13,446 nt of DNA from a bacterium (GTDB taxonomy: Bacteria; UBP18; UBA7526), in assembly GCA_030619985.1 (NCBI GenBank), contig JAUXAI010000034.1:1-13446 (forward strand). Reading direction: 5' to 3'. The notes under the pieces are model-generated. The model worked only from the letters and a program-made list of their open reading frames with translations, searched no databases and was not told the DNA's origin. How positions within the stretch are numbered: the stretch's first letter is position 1; the number at the start of each line of letters is the position of its first letter. The position numbers and the translations under genes were made by a program. Shown here in pieces: positions 13,255 to 13,446 of the stretch.

Positions 13255-13300
13255 ATCTGTGATCTGTGAGAATCTGTCTTCAATCTGTGCAGATCTGTGG
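13255..13300 (+). repeat. ATCTGT-array repeat, direct copy before tuf
   Basis: 46 bp with five ATCTGT units at offsets 1, 8, 18, 29 and 39; 37 of 46 bases equal the copy at 4939-4984 by my alignment. In both places the copy is followed within a few bases by a strong Shine-Dalgarno of the next gene (AAAGGAGG at 13305-13312 here). Confidence 0.75.
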
Positions 13301-13318
13301 TAACAAAGGAGGTTTAAA

Positions 13319-13446
13319 ATGGCAAAGAAGAAGTTTGAGAGGAAGAAGCCCCACCTCAATGTGGGGACCATCGGACACGTGGATCATGGAAAGACCACTT
13401 TAGTGGCCGCCGTGACCAAGATCCTGGCCAAGCATAACCTGGCCCA
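13319..13446 (+). CDS. tuf: Elongation factor Tu, 3'-truncated by the window edge
   Basis: GTPase that delivers aminoacyl-tRNA to the ribosomal A site. Only the first 42 codons are present. The N-terminus [27 protein letters not shown] contains the G1/P-loop GHVDHGKT (residues 19-26) and is typical of EF-Tu. The start is fixed by AAAGGAGG at 13305-13312. The Thr-Tyr-Gly-Thr tRNA cluster upstream matches the tufB context of proteobacteria. It is likely expressed from the promoter at 12741 with the tRNA-Thr. Confidence 0.97.
   Translation, partial: MAKKKFERKKPHLNVGTIGHVDHGKTTLVAAVTKILAKHNLA

Noticed and set aside
13180-13371. Minus-strand open frame of 63 codons
   Set aside because: It runs antisense to the tuf start and through the ATCTGT repeat; no supporting features.

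Overview
The window (13,446 bp) is a chromosomal housekeeping segment of an uncultivated-looking, Gram-negative-type bacterium. The diderm inference rests on a lipid-trafficking MlaE-MlaF-MlaD set and an exported L,D-transpeptidase. Arginine is mostly encoded by AGG/AGA and GC content looks moderate. The style (AGG-rich genes, spacers full of small palindromes, palindrome-derived peptide in a protein) recalls candidate-phylum genomes such as Omnitrophota, but I cannot place it firmly.

Layout: every protein gene is on the + strand. 1-954 is the 3' part of alanine racemase. 1127-3385 is mlaE-mlaF-mlaD. 3498-12138 follows the order of the Bacillus-type radA/yac region: radA, yacL-like PIN-TRAM, ispD, ispF, gltX, cysS. 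DisA and CysE are absent from their usual places; an L,D-transpeptidase gene sits between ispF and gltX, and galT sits between gltX and cysS. ispF/ldt/gltX and galT/cysS are joined by ATGA overlaps. 12216-13446 is the conserved cluster tRNA-Thr(TGT), tRNA-Tyr(GTA), tRNA-Gly(TCC), tRNA-Thr(GGT), tuf, matching the E. coli thrU-tyrU-glyT-thrT-tufB order. Two good sigma70-type promoters are visible, one before the tRNAs and one before tRNA-Thr(GGT)-tuf.

The unusual content lies between and inside the genes. (1) A tRNA-Gly gene is split exactly between anticodon bases 35 and 36 by a 208-bp insert that carries a complete second tRNA-Gly. (2) Two spacers (mlaD/radA and gltX/galT) run precisely from stop codon to start codon as inverted repeats with CCCGCACC/GGTGCGGG ends; the right arm supplies the Shine-Dalgarno and start codon, and one base pair covaries between the copies. 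(3) A 20-bp palindromic insert flanked by 8-bp direct repeats occurs in the cysS coding frame, and the same 20+8 layout recurs in the ispD-ispF spacer with a different palindrome. (4) A 46-bp repeat made of five ATCTGT units at fixed 7/10/11/10 spacing occurs three times. (5) Several spacers are long imperfect hairpins made of short degenerate units, with a different unit at each site. Together these suggest a genome heavily colonised by several families of small palindromic elements that sit at gene borders, in tRNAs and even in a reading frame.
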